Shown piece after piece: positions 8,213 through 17,212 of a stretch of 64,000 nucleotides of DNA. Made by a program: the position numbers and the translations under genes. The stretch is taken from NCBI GenBank assembly GCA_947488905.1, contig CANLBJ010000002.1:558001-622000 (forward strand), written 5' to 3'. The notes beneath the pieces are model-generated. The model was not told the DNA's origin, ran no database searches, and saw nothing but the letters and a program-made list of their open reading frames with translations. Origin of the DNA: Ulvibacter algarum (GTDB lineage: Bacteria; Bacteroidota; Bacteroidia; Flavobacteriales; Flavobacteriaceae). The number at the start of each line of letters is the position of its first letter. Position 1 is the stretch's first letter.

Positions 8213-8806
8213 ATGAAAAAGTATCTATTGATTATTATCGCACTATTCTTTTCAATCCAGAATATTTCGGCACAAATAAAAGAAATTAAAATAGAGTCTG
8301 AGCAAGTAAAAAACAGACTCATGATTTATGGAGTTAATGAAAATCTACAGGATCTTGACGTTACTATAACTGTCTCTGGAACAGGTTTTAGACAAAGCAC
8401 ACGCAAGCCAAGAGCGGTAAGAATACCTGCCACTTCTAAGGTAAATTTAATGATGCTTATGGTTAATAAAGGGGAAGAACCTAAATATACCTATGACCTT
8501 ATTGTGAGCGATAGTTTAAACAGGAGAGCTTTACGTAAAGAAGCTACTGCCATAAAGATTGACCCTAAAAGCCCTATTATCTTTTATGTTTCTGAAACGT
8601 GCAAAACTTGTGACTCGTTAATCGCATCTCTAGACAGAAGTCCTTATAAATATAGTAGTACTCACTTTGCAGAAAAGCCAGCGATTAAAGAGCAAATAAA
8701 GGCTGCGATCCCAGAGTTAGACACCGTTAGCAATGCTATTGTAAACCTTAAAGGAAAACTATTTGTAGATATAGAAACTCTAGAAGAGTTATTAGGTAAG
8801 CTATAG
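8213..8806 (+). CDS. Exported protein with C-terminal CxxC thioredoxin/glutaredoxin-like region
   Basis: The ATG at 8213 gives a clean signal peptide (MKKYLLIIIALFFS...ISAQ); the reading frame could be extended to a TTG at 8177 but that would put 12 residues before the signal. 197 residues. The N-terminal half (about 25-115) is beta-rich without a recognised family. The C-terminal part has the form strand (IIFYVSETC) then CKTC, LIASLDRSPYKYS and a late IVNLKGKLFVD strand, which resembles a glutaredoxin-like fold with the CxxC at the start of the first helix. A periplasmic thiol role is suggested, not shown. Not recognised as a named protein. Ends at a strong terminator. Confidence 0.7.
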   Translation: MKKYLLIIIALFFSIQNISAQIKEIKIESEQVKNRLMIYGVNENLQDLDVTITVSGTGFRQSTRKPRAVRIPATSKVNLMMLMVNKGEEPKYTYDLIVSDSLNRRALRKEATAIKIDPKSPIIFYVSETCKTCDSLIASLDRSPYKYSSTHFAEKPAIKEQIKAAIPELDTVSNAIVNLKGKLFVDIETLEELLGKL

Positions 8807-8828
8807 ATTTATAAAACTTTAAGTAAAG

Positions 8829-8868
8829 AAAAGCAGCCTTAACATTTATATATGTTAAGGCTGCTTTT
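8829..8868. terminator. Bidirectional terminator between the CxxC protein and SF2 helicase
   Basis: Perfect 17-bp stem: 8829-8845 (AAAAGCAGCCTTAACAT) with 8852-8868, loop TTATAT; A-tract on one side and T-tract on the other, so it works for both converging genes. Confidence 0.9.
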
Positions 8869-8897
8869 TTGTAAATTATTAATGTAATAAAATCTAA

Positions 8898-10460
8898 TTA
8901 ATCTTCTTCAATAGGCGCGTGACCGTGAATCTCTTCAAACAAGGTGTCAAAGTTCTCTCTTAAATAAGATCGTAATTTTAAGCGATAATCATTTTTTAAC
9001 CACGTTAAAAAGTTGTGTGTACTTTTACTAATACACTTTGAGTAACGCTCTATTCTAAAATCAATATCCTCGCCAAGCATTTTTGCTAAACCTAATGCAT
9101 CAAATATATCTTCACTGTTCTCAATACAGATAGTTGCATGTTGATGTATAGATCTTTCTAAAATCACCTTTGAAGTTTCTCCAGCTTTTACAGAAGCTAT
9201 GTATGCCTTTTTTATATCAAAAGAAACATCTTCAGATTTTGCAAACTCTGCACGCAATGCTTCTGGCATTTCATACTTAAAGTAGCTCTCTATCTCATTG
9301 TCATCAAGAAGATTCTCTAAATAATAATTAGGTGATCTAAAAATAGCTTGCCAATCTAGGTCTGCACCCCACGGTCCAAAACGGTGAAAGTTATTTCCTA
9401 AATCAATAACGTCAAACGTACTTTTGTTATTTAAGATACGAGATCCACGACCAATCATTTGATAATAAAGTGTCAATGACTTTGTAGCACGATTTAATAT
9501 AATAGAACCTACAGTAGGTTCATCAAAACCAGTGGTTAAGATACTTACAGATGTTAAGATAGCATCTGGAGTTTCTTTAAACCACTTTAATATAAATTTA
9601 CGTTGTTTTTTTGTAGCTGTGTTGTCCAAGTGCATGATAGGATAACCGGCGTGTTTAAAAGCATCATAAACATAAAGAGAAGTATTAATACCATTGTTAA
9701 AAATCAATGTTTTCTTTCCTTTACTACGCTCTTCATAAGCTTGCATTAATTTGCTAAGCATATCACTAGTGGTGTATAAATCTTCAGAAGATTTTACTGT
9801 ATAATCACCATTTGCACCAACCTCTAGCGAAGTCAACCCTACGTTATAAGAGAAGGTTTGTGCTTGTGCTAAAAATTCGTTTTCTATTAATGACTCTATC
9901 GTTTCTCCTACAATGAGTTCATCATAGTTATCATTCATAGGGAGTTTTATATTAGAACTCAACGGGGTTGCCGTTACTCCAAGAATAAATGATTTGTCAA
10001 AAAACTTGAAAAGTTTTGTAAAAGAGTTGTAATGCGCCTCATCAATAATCACAAGACCAACATCAGATATATCAAGCTGCTCATCATTAAGACGGTTATT
10101 AAGCGTCTCTACCATCGCAACAAAACAACTAAAGTCTTGTTGATCATCTAGATTTGCTGTACTATTCACCACTTTATTAACTACACCAAACTCCGTCAAC
10201 ATATTTGACGTTTGTTTACATAATTCTATACGGTGCGTCATTACAAGCACCTTTTTTTGATGGTTTTTTAAGTATTGACGTACTATTTGAGAAAATATTA
10301 CTGTTTTACCTCCACCCGTAGGTAATTGATATAGTAAATGATAGTCTTCTCGCTCTTCATCAAAAAGGGTGAAAATTTTATTAATTGCACCTTTTTGATA
10401 ACTATAAAGTTCTTTGTCACTACGTTTATCTAGTACAGAAATATCAAGTTTTTTTGTCAT
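8898..10460 (-). CDS. SF2 DEAD/DEAH-type helicase (ResIII-like), stand-alone
   Basis: 520 residues from the ATG at 10460. An upstream TTG at 10484 lies inside the promoter element, so it is not the start. N-terminal ATPase: SYQKGAI, Walker A LPTGGGKT, motif II IDEAH, motif III GVTATPL. C-terminal helicase: TLIFNNGINTS, SILTTGFDEP and motif VI YYQMIGRGSR. This is the ResIII/RAD25-like group. The ~150-residue C-terminus is acidic and not recognised. No nuclease, methylase or specificity gene is adjacent, so it looks like a stand-alone repair- or RNA-related helicase rather than part of a restriction system; the exact substrate is unknown. Confidence 0.88.
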   Translation of the reverse strand: MTKKLDISVLDKRSDKELYSYQKGAINKIFTLFDEEREDYHLLYQLPTGGGKTVIFSQIVRQYLKNHQKKVLVMTHRIELCKQTSNMLTEFGVVNKVVNSTANLDDQQDFSCFVAMVETLNNRLNDEQLDISDVGLVIIDEAHYNSFTKLFKFFDKSFILGVTATPLSSNIKLPMNDNYDELIVGETIESLIENEFLAQAQTFSYNVGLTSLEVGANGDYTVKSSEDLYTTSDMLSKLMQAYEERSKGKKTLIFNNGINTSLYVYDAFKHAGYPIMHLDNTATKKQRKFILKWFKETPDAILTSVSILTTGFDEPTVGSIILNRATKSLTLYYQMIGRGSRILNNKSTFDVIDLGNNFHRFGPWGADLDWQAIFRSPNYYLENLLDDNEIESYFKYEMPEALRAEFAKSEDVSFDIKKAYIASVKAGETSKVILERSIHQHATICIENSEDIFDALGLAKMLGEDIDFRIERYSKCISKSTHNFLTWLKNDYRLKLRSYLRENFDTLFEEIHGHAPIEED

Positions 10461-10481
10461 GTGGTCTCTAAAATAAGGCTG

Positions 10482-10489
10482 CAAATATA
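10482..10489 (-). promoter_or_regulatory. -7 promoter element (TATATTTG) for the SF2 helicase
   Basis: Exact TAnnTTTG on the minus strand, 21 bases before the ATG at 10460; a TTTA at about 10509-10512 could serve as a weak -33. Confidence 0.55.
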
Positions 10490-10559
10490 CAACGAATTAA
10501 AGGTTATGTAAACACATATTTGCATTTAATATAAACGGAAGTTAATTATCACTTCGGAC

Positions 10560-10577
10560 CTGCCTGCCGTCAGGCAG
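10560..10577. repeat. Palindromic repeat, copy 1 (CTGCCTG/CAGGCAG)
   Basis: 7-bp perfect arms, loop CCGT, in the divergent region between the helicase and rluE. A related copy lies at 11240-11258 on the other side of rluE. Confidence 0.75.
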
Positions 10578-10613
10578 TAATTTTAAATACTTCATTCATA
10601 GTCACAAAGTTTG

Positions 10614-10621
10614 TATTTTTG
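10614..10621 (+). promoter_or_regulatory. -7 promoter element (TATTTTTG) for rluE
   Basis: Exact TAnnTTTG, 17 bases before the ATG at 10639. Confidence 0.5.
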
Positions 10622-10638
10622 CCAGCCATTTAAGTAAT

Positions 10639-11205
10639 ATGACACAACACCTTCATTTTAAAATATATAAGCCTTATGGCTACGTGAGTCAGTTTATGAC
10701 AAATGACAGACATGCAAAAAATAAAAAATTTTTAGGATTGCTTAGTGATTTTCCAAAAGGAATAATGGCAATAGGTAGACTTGACGAAACCTCTGAAGGT
10801 CTTCTTTTATTAACTACAGATGGTGCTTATAGCTACCACATTAATAACAGTAATGTTGAGAAAGAATATTACGCACAAGTGGATGGTGTTATTACAGAAA
10901 AAGAAATAGAAATACTGTCAAAAGGGCTTCCTATTAGTATAAATGGTTCTATTTATAACACTAAACCCTGCAAAGCAGCTATAATAAAAACTCCAGTCTT
11001 ACCTCCTACTCGTCAAAGAATTAGAGATGATAGACACGGCCCAACTTCTTGGGTATCAATTACTGTTACAGAAGGAAAGTTTAGACAGGTTCGTAAAATG
11101 ACAGCTGCTGTGGGCTTTCCTACCTTAAGATTAGCTCGTGTTCGTATAGGAGATTTTACAATAGAAGATATGCAACCGGGTGATTCACGATCTATTAAAA
11201 ATTAA
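10639..11205 (+). CDS. rluE: 23S rRNA pseudouridine synthase, RluE/RsuA type
   Basis: 188 residues, RsuA/RluB/E/F family without the N-terminal S4 domain, the size and layout of RluE. It starts FKIYKPYGYVSQF, the family opening. The catalytic motif GRLDETSEGLLLLT carries the nucleophilic Asp in a helix-loop (about residues 52-65). Later KEYYAQVDG and GKFRQVRKM complete the fold. It isomerises a uridine to pseudouridine in 23S rRNA; RluE acts at U2457 in E. coli, and the exact site here is inferred. Single gene with its own promoter and terminator, bracketed by two copies of a short palindrome. Confidence 0.85.
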   Translation: MTQHLHFKIYKPYGYVSQFMTNDRHAKNKKFLGLLSDFPKGIMAIGRLDETSEGLLLLTTDGAYSYHINNSNVEKEYYAQVDGVITEKEIEILSKGLPISINGSIYNTKPCKAAIIKTPVLPPTRQRIRDDRHGPTSWVSITVTEGKFRQVRKMTAAVGFPTLRLARVRIGDFTIEDMQPGDSRSIKN

Positions 11206-11206
11206 A

Positions 11207-11230
11207 AACCCCGAGACAAAGCTCGAGGTT
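11207..11230 (+). terminator. Terminator after rluE
   Basis: AACCCCGAG (11207-11215) / CTCGAGGTT (11222-11230), 9-bp stem with one mismatch, followed by T residues. Confidence 0.7.
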
Positions 11231-11239
11231 TTAATATTC

Positions 11240-11258
11240 CTGCCTGCACGCAGGTCAG
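11240..11258. repeat. Palindromic repeat, copy 2 (CTGCCTG/CAGGTCAG)
   Basis: Same left arm as 10560-10566, loop CACG, right arm CAGGTCAG with one extra base against copy 1. Sits between rluE and the converging zinc protease gene. Confidence 0.65.
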
Positions 11259-11272
11259 AAGTAATTATTAGT

Positions 11273-13735
11273 TTACTTAGGGTCAAGAATCATTTCAATT
11301 CTTTGATTTAAGTCTTCTAGATGTATTTTACTCATCTCATCACTTGTTCTTCTCGCAGCTGTAGCAGTGCTTGTCTGTAAACGCTTTAACTCTGCTCTTG
11401 CAATAGAACGTATATCACTCTGGCTTACATTTACACGGGTCCCTCTTCTGCTGTTTCCTTGATCTTCTGTCATCAAGTATTCTAATCTATCAACATATGC
11501 ACGCTGTAGGTTTCTTCTATAAGTATCTATGCTATTACCACTAGCTAGCTCTGTAAAAATACCGTTACGTAAATCATCCATCATATTTAATAGAGAATAA
11601 CTTTGACTGCCTTGTACAGCTTCATTCTCACTCATACGAGCCATTCTTCCAAAATCTAATATGTTATTTAATGTTCTTACTTGAACACCTCTCAAGTTTT
11701 CTACACTACCATCAAACTGTATTTTATTAAAAATATTTTGATCTAATAACCATCTTGGTGTAGCAAATAATTGTTCGTTTATAAATAATAAACTCTCACG
11801 TTGTCTATTTCTATCTACAGCTGTATAAACCGCACCATCTTGATCATACGTTTTATAGTATTCATAAACACCACCTATATTAGATGATACGTGCCCCATA
11901 TATCTATTAAACTGCCCTACTACTTGACCATACATGGTATCTAAATCGTCATAATTTTTACCGTCTTCTGCAGTATATTCTATAAGTTTAGGCACAATAC
12001 GCTTTAAGTTCATTATCCCATATCTACTCGCCTTTACTGCATCATCACCTAAATCTTCTGTTTGAGAACTTGGGTCAATAACCCCTCTTTGTTGTCTACC
12101 AAAACGGTACATAGGGTCACCTGCATGTTCTAAAATCCATTGATCTAGAATTGGTTTTTCTTCTTCTGCCGTTTTATCTAAAATATCTCTATATCCCCAA
12201 TTGATAGAATACTTGTCATAAATACCTATGTTAGGCATTAGTGCAACATCACCATCTCCTGGTTGTGCTACATAGTTAAAACGAGCATAATCCATTATAG
12301 AAGGAGCTGTACCGTATTTTGCAGTAAATTCTGGATCACGTAAAGAGTCTACAGGATATGCCACAGAACTACCCATGTTGTGAGGTAATCCTAGTGTGTG
12401 CCCTACCTCATGAGAAGATACAAAACGAATTAATCGTCCCATAATTTCATCTTTAAACTTAACACCACGAGCTTCTGGATTAATTGCTGCTGTTTGCACA
12501 AAATACCAGTTGCGCAATAATGTCATTACATTATGGTACCAGTTAATATCAGATTCTAATATCTCACCTGTTCTAGGATCACTCACGTGAGGTCCATTTG
12601 CATTAGGAATAGGAGATGCTAAATAACGTACCACAGAGTAACGCACATCTTCTGGAGACCACTCTGGATCTTCTTCTACTGTAGGTGGCTCTTTTGCAAT
12701 AATTGCATTTTTAAATCCAGCAGCCTCAAACGCTACTTGCCAATCTTCAATACCTTGTTTAATGTATTTTTTCCATTGTTCTGGTGTAGCTCTATCTACA
12801 TAATAAACAATTTGTTTTTTAGGCTCTACAAGTTCTCCACGCAAATAAGCTTCTCTATCTTCTGGTTTTACCTCAAGTCTCCATCTATCTAAAAAACGTA
12901 CTGTTTTACTTTCTTGTGCATCAAGACCATAATCTGTTTGACCTCTAGCAAACCAACCTACACGTTCATCAAAGTAGCGACGTTTCATTGGTACTTCTGG
13001 TAATAAAATCATAGAGGTGTTCATCTCTACAGAGATTGAAGCTAAAGATCCATTACTTGGAGGGTTTTTTGCGTTGTATGTCTTAACGTGTCTTGCCTCA
13101 ATATTCTTAGGATAACTCTTAAGTGTTTCTATATAAGATCTGTCTTTATCTAAGTTAGAAACTTTATGTTCTGTTCTAAAATATCCTGGAAGACCAAGAG
13201 CTTTAACATCTCCTTCTAGCATTCCGTTCACTTTAATAACGGTAGATGTAGAGTCTTTACTTATTGTCTCAATATCAAAAGCATATAAAATAGGCTCAAA
13301 ATTAGAGTTCTTTACAGCTTCATGTATTGGTAGAGAATCTGCCGCAATAACTTGATGAGATACTGTGCGCAATAACACTTGATCTTCTTTGCGATCCCAT
13401 CTTAATACTTGGGTGTTTGCTTTACCACCACCAAAACCTAGATTTGCTGCTGTCTTTGCAATACGAGATACCATAAGCATCTCTTTATTAAACAAGCTAT
13501 CAGGAATCTCATAATAATAGTCTTTCTTTACTTTATGGACTATAAATAATCCAGAATCTGTGATGGCATCTTTAGTGATAATCTCATCATAATCTTTCAT
13601 TGCATCCTTGTCCTTTTTCTTAGAGGATTCTGTGGCTGCATTTTTTCCTTTTTTCATTCCCTTTTGAGTGGAACAGGCTGTAATCACAAAGAATACAGCA
13701 AGCACTGAAAGTAACTTGTATTTCATCTTAAGCAT
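11273..13735 (-). CDS. Large zinc metalloprotease lipoprotein (HExxHxxGxxH)
   Basis: 820 residues. Lipoprotein signal with ITAC (Cys 21), then a very Lys-rich linker. The metzincin-type zinc site HEVGHTLGLPH lies at residues 442-452 (His 442, 446, 452 as ligands, Glu 443 as the base). The regions on both sides match the DUF5117/DUF5118/DUF4953 layout of the zinc-dependent metalloproteases common in Bacteroidota. It should act at the outer membrane or in the periplasm on proteins; the substrate is unknown. A second ATG nine bases downstream (13726) gives a more usual signal peptide and may be the true start. Single gene; no clear terminator beyond the palindrome at 11240. Confidence 0.88.
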   Translation of the reverse strand: MLKMKYKLLSVLAVFFVITACSTQKGMKKGKNAATESSKKKDKDAMKDYDEIITKDAITDSGLFIVHKVKKDYYYEIPDSLFNKEMLMVSRIAKTAANLGFGGGKANTQVLRWDRKEDQVLLRTVSHQVIAADSLPIHEAVKNSNFEPILYAFDIETISKDSTSTVIKVNGMLEGDVKALGLPGYFRTEHKVSNLDKDRSYIETLKSYPKNIEARHVKTYNAKNPPSNGSLASISVEMNTSMILLPEVPMKRRYFDERVGWFARGQTDYGLDAQESKTVRFLDRWRLEVKPEDREAYLRGELVEPKKQIVYYVDRATPEQWKKYIKQGIEDWQVAFEAAGFKNAIIAKEPPTVEEDPEWSPEDVRYSVVRYLASPIPNANGPHVSDPRTGEILESDINWYHNVMTLLRNWYFVQTAAINPEARGVKFKDEIMGRLIRFVSSHEVGHTLGLPHNMGSSVAYPVDSLRDPEFTAKYGTAPSIMDYARFNYVAQPGDGDVALMPNIGIYDKYSINWGYRDILDKTAEEEKPILDQWILEHAGDPMYRFGRQQRGVIDPSSQTEDLGDDAVKASRYGIMNLKRIVPKLIEYTAEDGKNYDDLDTMYGQVVGQFNRYMGHVSSNIGGVYEYYKTYDQDGAVYTAVDRNRQRESLLFINEQLFATPRWLLDQNIFNKIQFDGSVENLRGVQVRTLNNILDFGRMARMSENEAVQGSQSYSLLNMMDDLRNGIFTELASGNSIDTYRRNLQRAYVDRLEYLMTEDQGNSRRGTRVNVSQSDIRSIARAELKRLQTSTATAARRTSDEMSKIHLEDLNQRIEMILDPK

Positions 13736-13898
13736 TTTTTTTTAGTTGATCGCTCGAAAATACCAATTTTAAATGCAGAAGTTTATTACTGAAATGTTAA
13801 AACAAACACAATTGTGAATTGTGCTATTAAATAGAAATAGAAGTTTATACTATTGCTTTTTAAAGTCCCAGAAAAAATATTAAATAAGAAGCAGATAA

Positions 13899-15356
13899 TT
13901 ATTTAGAAAAATGGTTGTCAAGAAAAACCAAACGTTTTTTAAGCCAAGTAGTCATAAAAAGAAGATCTTCATCACTATGCCCTTGTTTCCAGATAAGAGC
14001 TTCACGTTCAAAAATATGATGCTCATTAAAAGTAGTATTATGAGCTTCAATAGCATTAAAAAGAGCTTCATCACTAAAGTGTGTCGCTCTTAGTTCTTGC
14101 CAGCGTGCAACTACTCTACTCCTATAATTATTAGGGTTTTCATCCCAGAGTCTTGAGAACAAATTATTGGTGAGAATATCTGTTGTGATATTCATCTCTC
14201 GACCATCAATTACTGTCCCTAAAACGCCATCAAGATCCCATGGTACTATAAAATAAGGAGTATCTGTATCATATTTAGCGAGATAATAGTTTTTACCTAG
14301 GTTATCTGTACCTCTTAAAAGATTAATAAATAAATAATAATCTATTAAATTCTGCTCGTTAAAATGAGACTCATAGTTTGCAGCAAATTCTCGTTTAGAA
14401 GCATTCACAACAAAAGCAGTGGTTTTTTGTATATTATCAAAGTAATAAACATTATTCTCCATATTAGGATATTCTAGTCTAAAACCGCCCCAATGTGGCA
14501 ATGAAGATTTAAACTCTGGAGCTTCTTTAAACTCTGTAGCACCTCTATAATAAGCTGCTTTATATAACTCCCCATGAACAATACCATTCTCTTTTTTCTT
14601 TAGTTTAAGAAGTTTTCTATCTACTTGATCAACCATTAAAAAAATACCTTGATATTTATTATTTACAAACACCTCTACAAATTTTTCACGTATACCGCTT
14701 TGTGCTTTTGGCTCTTGATCAGCATAATGCAGTGTATTAATTTTACGCCATAATTTTTGAGAAAAATTTGCTCGCATTCTTAAAGGCTCATTATACATTG
14801 CATCTAGCACAAAATCATCATCATTACGCAAGCCTTTAAAATCTATATCTTTAGATTTTTTAGAAATTGCATCTTGCCAAAACTCAATATCAAATGATTT
14901 CTTCGGAAATTTTAAAGATATGTTCCCTCTGTGCTCAATACCAATAGTGCTCACAAAGGTGGTGTCTTTATCATAATACCTAAAAGTTGCGGGTATTTTT
15001 GGGTCGTTAATTATTTCTTTTTCTACGGAAATATGAATGACAGAAAACTTAGTAGGATACACCGTATATGGCACATCATTATGAGTCACTTTAAAAGATT
15101 GCTTGCTTGAAATTTCGGTTAACGGTTGTTTGTCAATTGTAAATGATTCACCAAAATTTAATTCTGACCAATTTCCATTCTTTAAAATTTCCGAAGTATT
15201 CCAAACAATAATATTATTTGTACTATCAATAACATAACTATTAAGAACTGGTTGTTCTGATAGAGCTGTCTGGCATGAAGAGGTAGTAATAGATAGACTA
15301 CTAATAAATATAAAAACAAGATAATGTGTTCTAAAATATAGTAGAGTAAATTTCAT
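13899..15356 (-). CDS. CotH-family protein kinase, lipoprotein
   Basis: 485 residues. Lipoprotein signal ending SSC (Cys 28), an N-terminal beta domain to about residue 130, then the CotH kinase fold: HRGN (142-145), KKSFDIEFW (152-160), DDDFVLDAMYNEPL, VFVNNKYQGIFLMVDQVDR, and the metal-binding PWDLDGVLG with Asp 374 and Asp 376. CotH proteins are atypical kinases that phosphorylate secreted proteins; here it would act outside the inner membrane. It follows a small exported protein gene with a single base between stop and start, so the two are one operon and that protein is a candidate partner or substrate. Not related to spores in this organism. Confidence 0.87.
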   Translation of the reverse strand: MKFTLLYFRTHYLVFIFISSLSITTSSCQTALSEQPVLNSYVIDSTNNIIVWNTSEILKNGNWSELNFGESFTIDKQPLTEISSKQSFKVTHNDVPYTVYPTKFSVIHISVEKEIINDPKIPATFRYYDKDTTFVSTIGIEHRGNISLKFPKKSFDIEFWQDAISKKSKDIDFKGLRNDDDFVLDAMYNEPLRMRANFSQKLWRKINTLHYADQEPKAQSGIREKFVEVFVNNKYQGIFLMVDQVDRKLLKLKKKENGIVHGELYKAAYYRGATEFKEAPEFKSSLPHWGGFRLEYPNMENNVYYFDNIQKTTAFVVNASKREFAANYESHFNEQNLIDYYLFINLLRGTDNLGKNYYLAKYDTDTPYFIVPWDLDGVLGTVIDGREMNITTDILTNNLFSRLWDENPNNYRSRVVARWQELRATHFSDEALFNAIEAHNTTFNEHHIFEREALIWKQGHSDEDLLFMTTWLKKRLVFLDNHFSK

Positions 15357-15357
15357 A

Positions 15358-16026
15358 TTAGTCTTTTATAATTACAAAAGTCGCCCTATAACCTGTAAGC
15401 AAGTTCCACTCTTTTGCAGAAATAAGTTTACCAGTATCATCATAAATATGAAGCTCTGCGGTGTTAGGTCCAGAGTCACCTTGATTTAAAGCAATAAACT
15501 CAACTTTATTAGGACCTTTTTCTAATGGTAGATCAAAACCTTGAAAACTACCGTATAATGTAACTCGGGCACGTATAATATCTTCATTGACAAGTACCAT
15601 TATTTGGTCACCATCTACGGCTTCATGATCTCTATATGACACGTTTACTCTAGTGTAAGACACATTTATCTCACCTAAGTTTTGGTCACGAGCATACTCG
15701 TCTGAAGCTTTTTTTTCTTTAGAAAAATATTTGGGTGCATTATCAGTTTTATAATCCAGTAAGCCATCCCCTTTAGTTATGTCTAATTTGTTTTTTGTGT
15801 CTGGTTCTGGATTAGGTAAGTTTTTCATACTAAACTTTGGGTCTTTCTCTTCGGTAACTTTAGGCAAGTTAATTTTAGGGAAAGCAGACTCAATCGTTGG
15901 CGATTTTGTTTCTGGCGTTGGAGCATCTGGAGTTGCTTCTATTTTTATAACACGGTTAGTAGTCTCTATTTGTGCAAATAGAACTGTTGATGTTAATGAT
16001 AGGAAAAGGAATAATAAGTTTTTCAT
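15358..16026 (-). CDS. Exported Pro/Lys-rich protein, operon partner of the CotH kinase
   Basis: 222 residues, not recognised. Signal peptide (residues 1-18, FAQ). Residues 25-105 are rich in Pro, Lys, Thr and Ser and probably disordered. The C-terminal half (about 118-222) looks like an all-beta domain: INVSYTRVNVSYRDHE, MVLVNEDIIRARVTLYG, PNKVEFIALNQGDSGPNTAELHIYD, TGYRATFVIIKD, reminiscent of an immunoglobulin-like or carbohydrate-binding fold. It is the first gene of a two-gene unit with the CotH kinase (one base apart). Its many Ser/Thr make it a plausible kinase substrate; that is inference from position only. Confidence 0.75.
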   Translation of the reverse strand: MKNLLFLFLSLTSTVLFAQIETTNRVIKIEATPDAPTPETKSPTIESAFPKINLPKVTEEKDPKFSMKNLPNPEPDTKNKLDITKGDGLLDYKTDNAPKYFSKEKKASDEYARDQNLGEINVSYTRVNVSYRDHEAVDGDQIMVLVNEDIIRARVTLYGSFQGFDLPLEKGPNKVEFIALNQGDSGPNTAELHIYDDTGKLISAKEWNLLTGYRATFVIIKD

Positions 16027-16226
16027 TTCGGTATAAATCTACAAAGGATAAAACAAATATTGAACCAAACTCAATATATAGTTTGAATGACCCGTTATAT
16101 GGCTGTACGTTTCAAACATACATCTAAAAATGAGTTCACTTCATAAAATTATGTTAATAAATTAGGAATTACGAATAATACGCCTTACCATGGCTTCAGT
16201 TAAAAATATAATACCTTAAATATCCT

Positions 16227-17093
16227 ATGAGACAACTTAAAATCACCAAGCAGGTAACTAACAGAGAAACTAAATCCCTAAATAGTTACCTACAAGATGT
16301 TAGTAAAATTGATATGATTACTGCCGAAGAAGAGGTGGAATTAGCACAACGCATTAGAGAAGGTGATAAACGAGCTCTTGATAAATTAACGAGAGCAAAC
16401 TTACGTTTTGTGATTTCTGTTGCAAAACAATATCAAAACCAAGGGTTAAGTCTTCCAGATTTAATTAATGAAGGAAACGTAGGGCTTGTAAAAGCTGCAA
16501 AACGTTTTGATGAGACTCGTGGTTTTAAATTTATATCTTATGCAGTATGGTGGATTAGACAATCTATACTTCAAGCAATTGCAGAGCAGTCTAGAATTGT
16601 AAGATTACCACTTAACAAGATTGGAGATATAAATAAAGTAAAGAAAGCGAGTATTCACTTACAGCAAGTGTATGAGCGTGTTCCTACAGCACAAGAGATA
16701 GCAAACGAACTTGACATCACAGTATCTAGCGTGAAGTCTTCTATGAAAAACAGCAACCGTAGTATATCAATGGATGCACCATTTCAAGAAGGTGAAAACG
16801 ATAACAACCTTTATGATGTAATTAGTTCTGGCGAATCTCCTAATCCAGATAATGGATTAATGCAAGAATCTTTAAAGACTGAAATTGATAGAGCTTTAGA
16901 CACACTTTCTCAAAGAGAAGCAGATGTTGTAAAACTTAACTTTGGTCTTTCTGGAAATCCTGTAATGACACTTCAAGAAATAGGTGATACTTTTGACCTA
17001 TCTAGAGAAAGAGTAAGACAAATACGTGAAAAAGCAATTAGAAGATTGCGTCACGAGTCTAAAAGTCACATATTAATGAAGTATTTAGGATAG
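16227..17093 (+). CDS. rpoD: Primary RNA polymerase sigma factor (sigma-70)
   Basis: 288 residues, the short Bacteroidota type without the large region 1.1 and non-conserved insert. Region 1.2 ([16 protein letters not shown]), region 2 with [26 protein letters not shown] and the -10 recognising [13 protein letters not shown], region 3, and region 4 with the helix-turn-helix [24 protein letters not shown]. It directs core polymerase to housekeeping promoters; this sigma group reads TTG/TAnnTTTG rather than TTGACA/TATAAT, and such boxes are frequent in this window. Single gene with a strong terminator. Confidence 0.96.
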   Translation: MRQLKITKQVTNRETKSLNSYLQDVSKIDMITAEEEVELAQRIREGDKRALDKLTRANLRFVISVAKQYQNQGLSLPDLINEGNVGLVKAAKRFDETRGFKFISYAVWWIRQSILQAIAEQSRIVRLPLNKIGDINKVKKASIHLQQVYERVPTAQEIANELDITVSSVKSSMKNSNRSISMDAPFQEGENDNNLYDVISSGESPNPDNGLMQESLKTEIDRALDTLSQREADVVKLNFGLSGNPVMTLQEIGDTFDLSRERVRQIREKAIRRLRHESKSHILMKYLG

Positions 17094-17118
17094 TACATCT
17101 CATTTTTAATAGAATTTT

Positions 17119-17144
17119 AACGGAAGCAAGCAATTGCTTCCGTT
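17119..17144 (+). terminator. Terminator after rpoD
   Basis: Perfect 11-bp stem AACGGAAGCAA (17119-17129) / TTGCTTCCGTT (17134-17144), loop GCAA, then seven T. Confidence 0.92.
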
Positions 17145-17185
17145 TTTTTGTGAATTCATTAAAACACATCATCTCCCCCATCTTG

Positions 17186-17193
17186 TAATTTTG
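17186..17193 (+). promoter_or_regulatory. -7 promoter element (TAATTTTG) for the first MscS gene
   Basis: Exact TAnnTTTG, 19 bases before the ATG at 17213. Confidence 0.45.
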
Positions 17194-17212
17194 ATTTTAT
17201 AAAATTCAAAAT

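Noticed and set aside
8898-10460. ResIII-like helicase as part of a restriction or defence island
   Set aside because: No nuclease, methylase, specificity or other defence gene is next to it; neighbours are housekeeping genes.
13899-15356. Spore coat function for the CotH protein
   Set aside because: Nothing else in the window suggests sporulation, and CotH kinases are widespread in non-sporulating bacteria.
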